NCBI GenBank assembly: GCA_003541285.1
Contig: DPMS01000225.1
Location: 761-6,830 of the forward strand
Origin: Actinomycetota bacterium
GTDB lineage: Bacteria; Actinomycetota; Actinomycetes; Streptosporangiales; Streptosporangiaceae
Direction: 5' to 3'
DNA length: 6,070 nt
Of the stretch, positions 1-5,983 are shown piece by piece. Position numbers and translations under genes: made by a program. The notes under the pieces were generated by a model. That model was not told the DNA's origin. It saw only the letters and a list, made by a program, of their open reading frames with translations, and searched no databases. The stretch's first letter is position 1. Every line of letters begins with the position of its first letter.

Positions 1-1082
1 AGGTCCGGCGGGGCGGCGGGGTCAGCCGGCACCACGATGGCGGTCACCCGTTCCCCCCACTCCTCGTCCGGCTCGCCGATGACCACGGCTTCCCGGACCG
101 CCGGGCAGGTTTCCAGCGCCGCCGCGACTTCGGCGGGGGCCACCTTCTCCCCCCCAGTGTTGATCATCTCATCCGCGCGGCCGTGCACGGTCAGCCGGCC
201 AGCGTCATCCAGCGAGCCGAGATCGGAGGTGACGAACCAGCCCCCGGCCATGGCCCGCCCGGTGAGGCCGGGCCGGCCCCGGTAGCCGCTGAACAGCGTC
301 GGGCCGGCGATCTCGATGCGGCCGCCGGTGCCGGTGCGCACCGACACGCCGGCCAGCGGGACGCCGTCATAGACGCAGCCGCCGCAGGTCTCCGACATGC
401 CGTAGGTCGTGACCACCCGGGCACCCGCCGCCCGCGCCGACGCCAGCAGCCAGGCCGGGATGGCCGCCCCGCCCAGCAGGATGGTGCGCAGCGCCGCCAC
501 ATCGGCCCCGGCGGCCAGCAGCCGGCGCAACTGGGTCGGCACCAGCGAGACATGGGCGCAGCCGAGGGCCGCCAGGTCGGTCCCCGCCGGGTCCAGCCGC
601 TCGGTCACCACGGGCGTGGTCCCGGCGACCAGGGAGCGGACCAGCACGCCCAGGCCGGCGATGTGGCTGACCGGCAGCGGGCACAGCCAGCGCTCCCCGG
701 CGCCGGCGCCGATCGCCGCCAGGCTGGCCCGGGCCGAGTGCAGCAGGGCACTGGCGGGCAGCTGAACGCCCTTGGGTTCCCCGGTCGAGCCGGAGGTGGC
801 GATCACGACCGCCACGTCGGCTGGCACCTTCCCGTCACCGCCGGCCGGCCCGGGCGGTGGGCCATGGCCAGCGCTATGCCACCGTTCGGTCCCTGCTGGG
901 GTTTCCACGGCGGCGGGCGTGAAAGCTTCGAGTAGTGCGCCGAGGTGAGCGGCCGGGAGCCTGGGGTCCAGCGGCAGGATCGCCGGGCCGCTGCCGTCCA
1001 GCGCCGCGGCCAGCGCGTCCAGCAGCCGCCCGGCCGCGGTGGCGGGGGGGAGCAGGAGTGCGTGCAGGGGCCGGTCGCTCAC
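1..1082 (-). CDS. menE: o-succinylbenzoate-CoA ligase (MenE), partial, C-terminus cut by window edge
   Basis: MenE activates o-succinylbenzoate with ATP and CoA to OSB-CoA through an acyl-adenylate; it is a cytosolic ANL-superfamily enzyme. My minus-strand translation from GTG at 1082 stays open for 360 codons to the edge. It shows the ATP-binding loop TSGSTGEPKG (residues 96-105), a MenE-like LPVSHIAGLGVLVRSLVAGT stretch, the adenylate motif TTYGMSET (225-232), the SD motif near Asp287, and GGEKVAPAEV (310-319) in the hinge/C-terminal region. The C-terminal catalytic lysine (PRT-GK-type motif) would lie beyond base 1, so it cannot be checked. I chose GTG 1082 because the protein then begins VSDRPLHALLLPP and a TANNNT -10 lies 7 bases upstream. 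An in-frame ATG at 1112 would add 10 residues but has no Shine-Dalgarno sequence. The gene is divergent from menB. The MenE call rests on motifs plus the men context; other acyl-CoA ligases share the P-loop. Confidence 0.93.
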   Translation of the reverse strand, partial: MSDRPLHALLLPPATAAGRLLDALAAALDGSGPAILPLDPRLPAAHLGALLEAFTPAAVETPAGTERWHSAGHGPPPGPAGGDGKVPADVAVVIATSGSTGEPKGVQLPASALLHSARASLAAIGAGAGERWLCPLPVSHIAGLGVLVRSLVAGTTPVVTERLDPAGTDLAALGCAHVSLVPTQLRRLLAAGADVAALRTILLGGAAIPAWLLASARAAGARVVTTYGMSETCGGCVYDGVPLAGVSVRTGTGGRIEIAGPTLFSGYRGRPGLTGRAMAGGWFVTSDLGSLDDAGRLTVHGRADEMINTGGEKVAPAEVAAALETCPAVREAVVIGEPDEEWGERVTAIVVPADPAAPPD

Positions 1083-1087
1083 CGTCG

Positions 1088-1093
1088 TAAGGT
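1088..1093 (+). promoter_or_regulatory. candidate -10 element of the menBCD operon
   Basis: TAAGGT fits TANNNT on the plus strand and would give a transcript starting near position 1100, with a leader of about 30 bases before menB. It shares four base pairs (1090-1093) with the proposed menE -10 on the other strand. The -35 region (about 1065-1070) is not recognisable, so this could also be chance in one of the few AT-containing patches of the window. Confidence 0.35.
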
Positions 1094-1095
1094 TA
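1090..1095 (-). promoter_or_regulatory. candidate -10 element of menE (leaderless-type)
   Basis: On the minus strand TAACCT fits the actinobacterial TANNNT -10 pattern and is followed by 7 bases and then the GTG at 1082. That spacing would place the transcript start at or next to the start codon, the usual geometry of leaderless actinobacterial mRNAs. It fits the lack of any Shine-Dalgarno sequence there. No convincing -35 hexamer is seen 16-18 bases upstream. This is an inference from pattern only. Confidence 0.4.
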
Positions 1096-1110
1096 ACGGG
1101 CGCAACAGGC

Positions 1111-1134
1111 ATGGACTGGGAGGGTCTGACGTGA
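1111..1134 (+). other. possible 7-codon upstream ORF overlapping the menB start
   Basis: ATG at 1111 opens a frame encoding MDWEGLT and ends at TGA 1132-1134, overlapping the menB GTG as GTGA, the same geometry as the menB/menC and menC/menD joints. The menB Shine-Dalgarno sequence lies inside it. A weak ACAGG precedes the ATG. It could couple or tune menB initiation, or be chance. Confidence 0.2.
1118..1123 (+). promoter_or_regulatory. menB ribosome binding site
   Basis: GGGAGG lies 7 bases before the GTG at 1131. It is the clearest Shine-Dalgarno sequence in the window. It decides the menB start against the long in-frame upstream extension, which is antisense to menE. Confidence 0.7.
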
Positions 1135-1946
1135 TCGAGTGGCAGCGGTCCGGGGAGTACACCGACATCGTGTACGAGACGGCTGAGGGGATCGCGAAGA
1201 TAACCATCAACCGGCCCGAGGTGCGCAACGCGTTCCGGCCGACCACGCTCTTCGAGCTCTCGGACGCGTTCGGCATCGCACGCGATGATCCGGGCATCGG
1301 GGTGATCATCCTGACCGGGGCGGGCAGGCAGGCGTTCTGCTCCGGCGGGGACCAGAAGATCCGCGGCGATGACGGGTACATCGACCCCCACGGCGTCGGC
1401 CGGCTCAACGTGCTCGACCTGCAGGTGCAGATCCGGCGGACCCCCAAGCCGGTAATCGCCATGGTGGCTGGCTACGCGGTGGGCGGCGGCCAGGTGCTGC
1501 ACGTGTGCTGTGACCTGACCATCGCCGCCGACAACGCGATCTTCGGCCAGACCGGCCCCAAGGTCGGGTCGTTCGACGGCGGGTACGGCTCCTGGCTGCT
1601 CGCCGGGACGGTGGGGCTGAAGAAGGCCAGGGAGATCTGGTACCTGTGCCGGCAGTACACCGCGCAGCAGGCGCTGGAGATGGGCCTGGTCAACACCGTG
1701 GTGCCGCTGGACAAGCTGGAGGAGGAAACCGTCGCCTGGGCGCGTGAGCTGCTGGAGCGCTCGCCGCTCGCGCTGCGCATGCTCAAGGGTGCGCTGAACG
1801 CGGTCACCGACGGTGCGGCCGGGATGCAGCAGTTCGCCGGGGACGCGACGCTGCTGTTCTACATGAGCGAGGAGGCCCAGGAGGGGCGGGACGCCTTCAA
1901 GGAGAAGCGCCACCCCGACTTCGCCAGGTTCCCCCGCCGCCCGTGA
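1131..1946 (+). CDS. menB: 1,4-dihydroxy-2-naphthoyl-CoA synthase (MenB), E. coli/Bacillus-type
   Basis: MenB closes the second naphthoquinol ring by intramolecular Claisen condensation of OSB-CoA to DHNA-CoA. It is a cytosolic crotonase-fold oligomer. From GTG 1131 the protein is 271 residues, the length of the Bacillus enzyme. Visible signatures are ITINRPEVRNAFRP (24-37), CSGGDQKIRGD (70-80, CoA/oxyanion-hole region), GYAVGGGQVLH (114-124), CDLTIAADNAIFGQTGPKVG (127-146), SFDGGYG (147-153, with Ser147 and the catalytic Asp149), Tyr244 in LLFYMSEE, and the C-terminal KEKRHPDFARFP. Gly142 in QTGP marks the class that uses bicarbonate as base; the mycobacterial class has Asp there. Gln121 follows GGG where E. 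coli and M. tuberculosis have His. The TGA overlaps the menC GTG by 4 bases, so menB leads a coupled menBCD operon. Family assignment is very secure. Confidence 0.97.
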   Translation: MIEWQRSGEYTDIVYETAEGIAKITINRPEVRNAFRPTTLFELSDAFGIARDDPGIGVIILTGAGRQAFCSGGDQKIRGDDGYIDPHGVGRLNVLDLQVQIRRTPKPVIAMVAGYAVGGGQVLHVCCDLTIAADNAIFGQTGPKVGSFDGGYGSWLLAGTVGLKKAREIWYLCRQYTAQQALEMGLVNTVVPLDKLEEETVAWARELLERSPLALRMLKGALNAVTDGAAGMQQFAGDATLLFYMSEEAQEGRDAFKEKRHPDFARFPRRP

Positions 1947-2920
1947 CCGGGGGGCCGCCCGGGAGCCTGATCGCGGAGCTGCTGCCCGGGCTCCGGGCGT
2001 TCGCGATCCCGATGAAGACCCGCTTCCGTGGCATCACGGTGCGGGAGGGCGCGCTGATCGAAGGACCGGCCGGCTGGGGCGAGTTCTCGCCGTTCGCCGA
2101 GTACGGCCCGCGCGAGTGCGCCCGCTGGCTCGGCTGCGCGCTGGAGGCAGCCACGGTGGGCTGGCCGGCGCCGGCGCGCAGCCAGATCCCGGTGAATGTG
2201 ACGGTGCCGGCGGTCGGGCCCGAGCAGGCGCACGCGCTGGTGGCAGCGTCCGGCTGCGGCACCGCCAAGGTGAAGGTCGCCGAGCGTGGCCAGCCGGCCG
2301 GTGCGGACGCGGCCAGGGTGGAGGCGGTGCGTGACGCCATCGGGCCTGGCGGGCGGATCCGGGTGGACGCCAACGGTGCCTGGGACGTGGATCAGGCCGA
2401 GCGCGCCCTGCGTGAGCTGAGCAGGTTCGGCCTGGAATACGCCGAGCAGCCGTGCGCGACCCTGGAGGAACTGGCGCAACTGCGGCGGCGGGTGGACGTG
2501 CCGGTGGCGGCGGACGAGTCGATCCGGCGGGCTGAGGATCCGCTGGCGGTACGGGCAGCCGGAGCGGCCGACATCGTCGTGCTCAAGGCTCAGCCACTGG
2601 GCGGGGTGCGGGCGGCACTGGCCGTCGCGGCGGCCTGCGGGCTGCCGGTGGTGGTCTCCAGCGCGGTCGAGACCTCGGTGGGGCTGGCCGCCGGGGTGGC
2701 GCTCGCCGCGGCGCTGCCCAGCCTGCCCTACGCCTGCGGGCTGGCCACGATGAGCCTGCTGACCGGGGACGTGACCGCCGGGCCGCTGGTGGAGTCCGGC
2801 GGCGTCCTGCCGGTCCGCCGGCCCGCCATCGATGCGCAGCGGCTGGCGTCATACGAGATCGATCCCGCCCCGTGGCGCGCCCGGGTGATGGCGGCTGCCC
2901 AGTACCTGGACCCGGCGTGA
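1943..2920 (+). CDS. menC: o-succinylbenzoate synthase (MenC)
   Basis: MenC dehydrates SHCHC to o-succinylbenzoate and belongs to the enolase superfamily (N-terminal capping domain plus TIM barrel, Mg2+-dependent). The 325-residue product matches the length of mycobacterial MenC and resembles it as I recall it: MKTRFRGIT and LIEGPAGWGEF near the N-terminus, then TAKVKVAE. Catalytic residues in expected order are Lys109-x-Lys111 (KxK), metal ligands Asp142 (RVDANGAW), Glu168 (AEQPC) and Asp191 (AADES), and the second catalytic Lys215 (VVLKAQPLGG). The start GTG at 1943 overlaps the menB stop as GTGA, and the end overlaps menD the same way. I see no strong Shine-Dalgarno sequence before it, so translation probably depends on coupling to menB. 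Some enolase-superfamily relatives are N-acylamino-acid racemases, but the men context and these motifs favour MenC. Confidence 0.96.
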   Translation: MTGGPPGSLIAELLPGLRAFAIPMKTRFRGITVREGALIEGPAGWGEFSPFAEYGPRECARWLGCALEAATVGWPAPARSQIPVNVTVPAVGPEQAHALVAASGCGTAKVKVAERGQPAGADAARVEAVRDAIGPGGRIRVDANGAWDVDQAERALRELSRFGLEYAEQPCATLEELAQLRRRVDVPVAADESIRRAEDPLAVRAAGAADIVVLKAQPLGGVRAALAVAAACGLPVVVSSAVETSVGLAAGVALAAALPSLPYACGLATMSLLTGDVTAGPLVESGGVLPVRRPAIDAQRLASYEIDPAPWRARVMAAAQYLDPA

Positions 2921-4677
2921 ACCCCGCCACCGCGTTTGCCAGCACGGTCGTGGATGAACTGGTCAGGTGCGGGCTGGCCGAAGCGGTGATCGCGCCCGGG
3001 TCGCGCAGCGCGCCGCTGGCGATGGCGCTGTGGCAGCGCGCCGCCGGCGGGCCGGCGCTGCGGCTGCATGTGCGGATCGACGAGCGGTCCGCGGGGTTCC
3101 TCGCGCTCGGCCTGGCCAAGGCGAGCCAGCGCCCGGTGGCTGTCGTCTGCACGTCGGGCACCGCAGCGGCGCACCTGCACGCGGCGGTGATCGAGGCGGA
3201 CGAGGCCGGCGTGCCGCTGCTGGTACTGACTGCCGACCGGCCGCCCGAACTGCGCGGGACCGGCGCGAACCAGACGATCGACCAGCTCAAGCTGTACGGG
3301 GGAGCGGTGCGCTGGTTCTGCGAGATCGGCGTGCCGGAGGCGCGCCCGGGGATGAACGCCTACTGGCGGTCCCTGGCCTGCCGGGCCTGGGCGGCCGCCT
3401 CCGGGCAGGCGGGGGGCAGCCCCGGCCCGGTCCATCTCAACGCGGCGCTGCGTGAGCCGCTGGTGCCCGGCACGCCGGACCCGGCCGTGCCCGGGCAGGA
3501 GTGGCCCGAGCCGCTGGCCGGCCGGCCGGGCACGGCGCCATGGACGGGTTACGCCGCCATCGCCGGAGCGGCCCCCCGCCAGACCGGAATGGCGCTGGAA
3601 CTGCCGTGGACCGAGCGGGGGGTGGTCGTCTGCGGGGACGGGTGCGGCGACCCGGCGGCGCTGGCCGTGCTGGCGGAAGAGGCGGGCTGGCCGTTGCTGG
3701 CCGAGCCGTCATCCGGTGCCAGGTCCGGGCCGAACGCGCTGGCGGCCTACCAGTACCTGCTCGACTCGCCTGAGTTTGCCGCGGCGCACCGGCCGGATGT
3801 GATCGTGTCGGCCGGCCGTCCCGGCCTGTCCCGTGGCCAGCTTGCCTACCTGAAGTCGCCGTCACCGGCGGGAAGCGCCCCCCGGCATGTGGTGATCGAC
3901 CAGGGACCAGGACGCTGGGCCGACCCGGCCCGGACCGCCACCGACGTGGCGGCCGCGGTCTGTCTGGTCGGCATGGGGCGAAGACCCGATCCGGGCTGGC
4001 TCGCGTCCTGGCGGGCGGCCGACGGGGCGGCCCGCGCGGCCGCGGCCGCCGTTCTCGACGCTGATGACGCCATCAGCGAGCCGCGGCTCGCCCGTGACCT
4101 GGCGGCGGCGCTGCCGGATGGGGCGCTGCTGTGGGCCGCGTCGAGCCTGCCGATCCGGGACCTCGACCGGCAGATGGCACCGCGCGCGGGTATCCGGGTG
4201 CTGGCCAGCCGCGGGGCCAGTGGCATCGACGGGCTGGTGTCCTCGGCCATCGGGGCCGCGCTCGCCCATCAGCGGGCCGGGGGCGGCCCGGCTGCCGCGC
4301 TGCTGGGCGACCTGGCCTTCCTGCACGACGCGCCGGGGCTGTTCCTGGCTGCGGCCGAGCCGCGCCCCGATCTTGCCATCGTGGTGGTCAACAACGATGG
4401 CGGCGGGATCTTCTCCACCCTTGAGCAGGCCGCCTACCGCGAGCCGTTCGAGCGGGTGTTCGGCACCCCGCACGGTGCGGCGCTGGGCAGCCTCGCGGCC
4501 GCGGCCGGGGTGCCCGCCACGGTGCTGGCCGGTCCCGGCGACCTGCCCGCCGCGCTGCGGGGCCAGGGGATACGGGTCGTCGAAGTGCGGACCGGGCGGG
4601 TGGGCGGCGCGGCGCTGCGCGAGCGCATCCGGGCGGCGTGCACGTCCGCCATCGCGGCTCACGGGCGGCCGGGCTGA
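2917..4677 (+). CDS. menD: SEPHCHC synthase (MenD), thiamine diphosphate-dependent
   Basis: MenD decarboxylates 2-oxoglutarate on thiamine diphosphate and adds the succinyl carbanion to isochorismate, giving SEPHCHC; it is the committed step of the pathway. From GTG 2917 the product is 586 residues, within the family range and somewhat longer than the mycobacterial protein. The order is the N-terminal PYR domain with VIAPGSRSAPLA (24-35) and RIDERSAGFLALGLAK carrying the catalytic Glu56, then ADRPPELRGTGANQT. A variable Ala/Pro-rich middle domain follows, then the C-terminal PP domain with GDLAFLHD (Gly464-Asp465) and VVNNDGGGIF (Asn492-Asn493), the ThDP/Mg2+ binding motif. An open frame extends 15 codons upstream, but GTG 2917 gives the family-typical VNPATAFASTVVDEL start and forms a GTGA overlap with the menC stop. 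It is the last gene of the operon and converges on menF. Confidence 0.97.
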   Translation: MNPATAFASTVVDELVRCGLAEAVIAPGSRSAPLAMALWQRAAGGPALRLHVRIDERSAGFLALGLAKASQRPVAVVCTSGTAAAHLHAAVIEADEAGVPLLVLTADRPPELRGTGANQTIDQLKLYGGAVRWFCEIGVPEARPGMNAYWRSLACRAWAAASGQAGGSPGPVHLNAALREPLVPGTPDPAVPGQEWPEPLAGRPGTAPWTGYAAIAGAAPRQTGMALELPWTERGVVVCGDGCGDPAALAVLAEEAGWPLLAEPSSGARSGPNALAAYQYLLDSPEFAAAHRPDVIVSAGRPGLSRGQLAYLKSPSPAGSAPRHVVIDQGPGRWADPARTATDVAAAVCLVGMGRRPDPGWLASWRAADGAARAAAAAVLDADDAISEPRLARDLAAALPDGALLWAASSLPIRDLDRQMAPRAGIRVLASRGASGIDGLVSSAIGAALAHQRAGGGPAAALLGDLAFLHDAPGLFLAAAEPRPDLAIVVVNNDGGGIFSTLEQAAYREPFERVFGTPHGAALGSLAAAAGVPATVLAGPGDLPAALRGQGIRVVEVRTGRVGGAALRERIRAACTSAIAAHGRPG

Positions 4678-4684
4678 CCGGCTG
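4666..4684 (+). terminator. hairpin at the menD stop, possible terminator
   Basis: CGGCCGG and CCGGCTG can pair into a 7-bp GC-rich stem with one G-U pair around a 5-base loop. The loop contains the menD TGA (4675-4677). No T tract follows, so it is not a classical intrinsic terminator, although U-less hairpins are often proposed for actinobacteria. In DNA this GC-rich, chance pairing is possible. Confidence 0.3.
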
Positions 4685-4689
4685 AGACC

Positions 4690-4705
4690 GGCCAGGCCGC
4701 TGGTC
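4690..4705 (-). terminator. hairpin at the menF stop, possible terminator
   Basis: GGCCAG (4690-4695) and CTGGTC (4700-4705) form a 6-bp stem with one mismatch or wobble pair and a GCCG loop. It covers part of the menF stop codon (4704-4706) in the 26-bp convergent gap. On the menF transcript the odd pair is C-A rather than G-U, so the stem is better on the menD strand. No T tract is seen. Function is inferred only from the convergent position. Confidence 0.25.
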
Positions 4706-5969
4706 AGGCCTCCAGCGCGAACTGCATCGGGCGGAACTTGGCCTGTGCCTCGGCCAGTTCGGCCGCCGGGTCGGAGCCGGCGACGATGCCACCGCCGGCG
4801 AACAGCCGTGCCCGCGCGCCGTCCACCTCGGCACAGCGCAGCGCGATGCCCCATTCCCCGTTGCCCTGGGCGTCCACCCAGCCGACCGGCCCGGCGTAGC
4901 GGCCCCGGTCCATCCCCTCCAGATCCCGGATCAGCTCCATGGCCACCTCGGCCGGGGTCCCGCAGACGGCCGCGGTCGGGTGCAGAGCGGCTACCAGCGA
5001 CAGCACCGAATGGTCGCCGCCGGGTGCCGGGCCGGCCAGCCTGCCGGTGATGCCGGTGGCCAGATGCTGCACATTCGCCAGGCGCAGCAGCGACGGCCTG
5101 GCGTCCACCACCAGCCGGTCGCAGAGCGGGGCAAGGGCGGCCCGCACGTCGGCGACCGCGTACTGGTGCTCCTCGGTGTCCTTCTCCGATGACAGCAGGC
5201 CTGCTCCCAGCGAGGCGTCCTCGGCGGCGTCCCGGCCCCGCGGGGTGGTGCCCGCGAGCACCAGCGAGCTGATGTCGGCGTCCTGGCGCCGGATGAGCAG
5301 TTCGGGGGTCGCTCCGACCAGGCCAGCGACGGCGAAGGTGTAGCAGCCGGGGTACCGGCCGGCCAGCCGGTGCAGCAGCACCCGCACGTCGATGTCGTCG
5401 GAAGCGGTCGCGAACAGGTCGCGGGCGAGAACCACCTTGCCGAGATCGCCGGCCCGGATCCGGCTCACCGCCGTGGAGACAGCCTGCTCCCAGTCGGGTG
5501 CGGGCAGGCTGCCGTCATGCCAGCGCACCTCCGCCGGCACGGTCCACGGGCGGGCCGGCCCGGCCGGAGGGGCAGGGCCGCCGATGGTGGTGAGCCAGGC
5601 CTGCCCGGCGCGGCGGCCGAGCACCGCCCTGGGCACTACCAGCACCGAGCCGTCGCAGGCGGAGTCGAAGGTGAAGCTGCCGAAGGCGACAGCCCCGGAG
5701 CCGGGCAGCTTGACCTGATCGTCGATCGTGGCCCCGTCGAAAAGTTCCCTGAGCCATTTCTCGCCGGCGGTGAAGCGGTCCTCACCCGCCGGGAGCGTGA
5801 CCCGGGCCGCTTCTCCCCACCCGGCCAGTCCCTCACCCTGGCGGATCCAGGCCAGCGCCGCCGGCTGAGGGAGCCGGCTGACAAGATCGCCCGGGTCGGT
5901 GACCGGGACGGTGTGCACAGCCAGCCTGTCCGGCGTCCGCTGGCCTGCGTTCCCCTGGCCGGCTTCCAC
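4704..5969 (-). CDS. menF: isochorismate synthase (MenF)
   Basis: MenF converts chorismate to isochorismate, the first step of the pathway (chorismate-binding MST family, Mg2+-dependent, cytosolic). From GTG 5969 it is 421 residues. Diagnostic features, in order: GKVVLAR with Lys178, the water-activating lysine of isochorismate synthases; ATPELLIRR with the general-acid Glu223; LAGTTPRGRD; SSEKDTEEHQ; NVQHLATGITG; LHPTAAVCGTP; RYAGPVGWVD; GNGEWGIALRCA; and AGGGIVAG followed by the metal-binding Glu-rich helix ELAEAQAKF. The start is uncertain: TTG 6032 (442 residues) and GTG 5918 (404 residues, beginning VHTVPVTDPGDL) are alternatives. I chose GTG 5969 for the -10 element 8 bases upstream. 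The gene is convergent with menD and transcribed separately. A siderophore or salicylate-type isochorismate synthase has the same motifs, but the neighbourhood argues for menaquinone. Confidence 0.94.
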   Translation of the reverse strand: MEAGQGNAGQRTPDRLAVHTVPVTDPGDLVSRLPQPAALAWIRQGEGLAGWGEAARVTLPAGEDRFTAGEKWLRELFDGATIDDQVKLPGSGAVAFGSFTFDSACDGSVLVVPRAVLGRRAGQAWLTTIGGPAPPAGPARPWTVPAEVRWHDGSLPAPDWEQAVSTAVSRIRAGDLGKVVLARDLFATASDDIDVRVLLHRLAGRYPGCYTFAVAGLVGATPELLIRRQDADISSLVLAGTTPRGRDAAEDASLGAGLLSSEKDTEEHQYAVADVRAALAPLCDRLVVDARPSLLRLANVQHLATGITGRLAGPAPGGDHSVLSLVAALHPTAAVCGTPAEVAMELIRDLEGMDRGRYAGPVGWVDAQGNGEWGIALRCAEVDGARARLFAGGGIVAGSDPAAELAEAQAKFRPMQFALEA

Positions 5970-5977
5970 GGCAGACA

Positions 5978-5983
5978 ACTTTA
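5978..5983 (-). promoter_or_regulatory. candidate -10 element of menF (leaderless-type)
   Basis: TAAAGT on the minus strand fits TANNNT and lies 8 bases before the GTG at 5969, within an AT-richer patch (5972-5983). No Shine-Dalgarno sequence is present before this GTG, as expected of a leaderless mRNA. No clear -35 hexamer is seen. Pattern-based inference. Confidence 0.4.

Noticed and set aside
149..155. Seven-C run in menE as a possible frameshift
   Set aside because: The MenE frame reads correctly through it as GGEKVAPAEV, so no break exists.
183..935. 250-codon plus-strand open frame across menE
   Set aside because: Low-complexity Gly/Arg/Ala/Gln product typical of an antisense frame in very GC-rich DNA; the opposite strand encodes clear MenE motifs.
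1085..1097. CGTAAGGTTAACG as an operator palindrome
   Set aside because: Symmetry is imperfect, with two internal mismatched pairs, and the patch is already explained by -10 candidates; only GTTAAC is a perfect palindrome.
945..1130. In-frame 62-codon N-terminal extension of menB
   Set aside because: It is antisense to the menE N-terminus and has no family similarity, while GTG 1131 has a strong Shine-Dalgarno sequence and gives the usual MenB N-terminus.
2872..2916. 15-codon upstream extension of menD
   Set aside because: It lies inside menC; GTG 2917 gives the conserved MenD N-terminus and the GTGA overlap.
3862..4854. 330-codon minus-strand frame across menD and the end of menF
   Set aside because: Arg/Gly-rich shadow product spanning a convergent junction; menD motifs lie on the other strand.
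4064..5050. 328-codon plus-strand frame running from menD into antisense menF
   Set aside because: Ser/Arg/Pro-rich product without domains, out of frame with both real genes.
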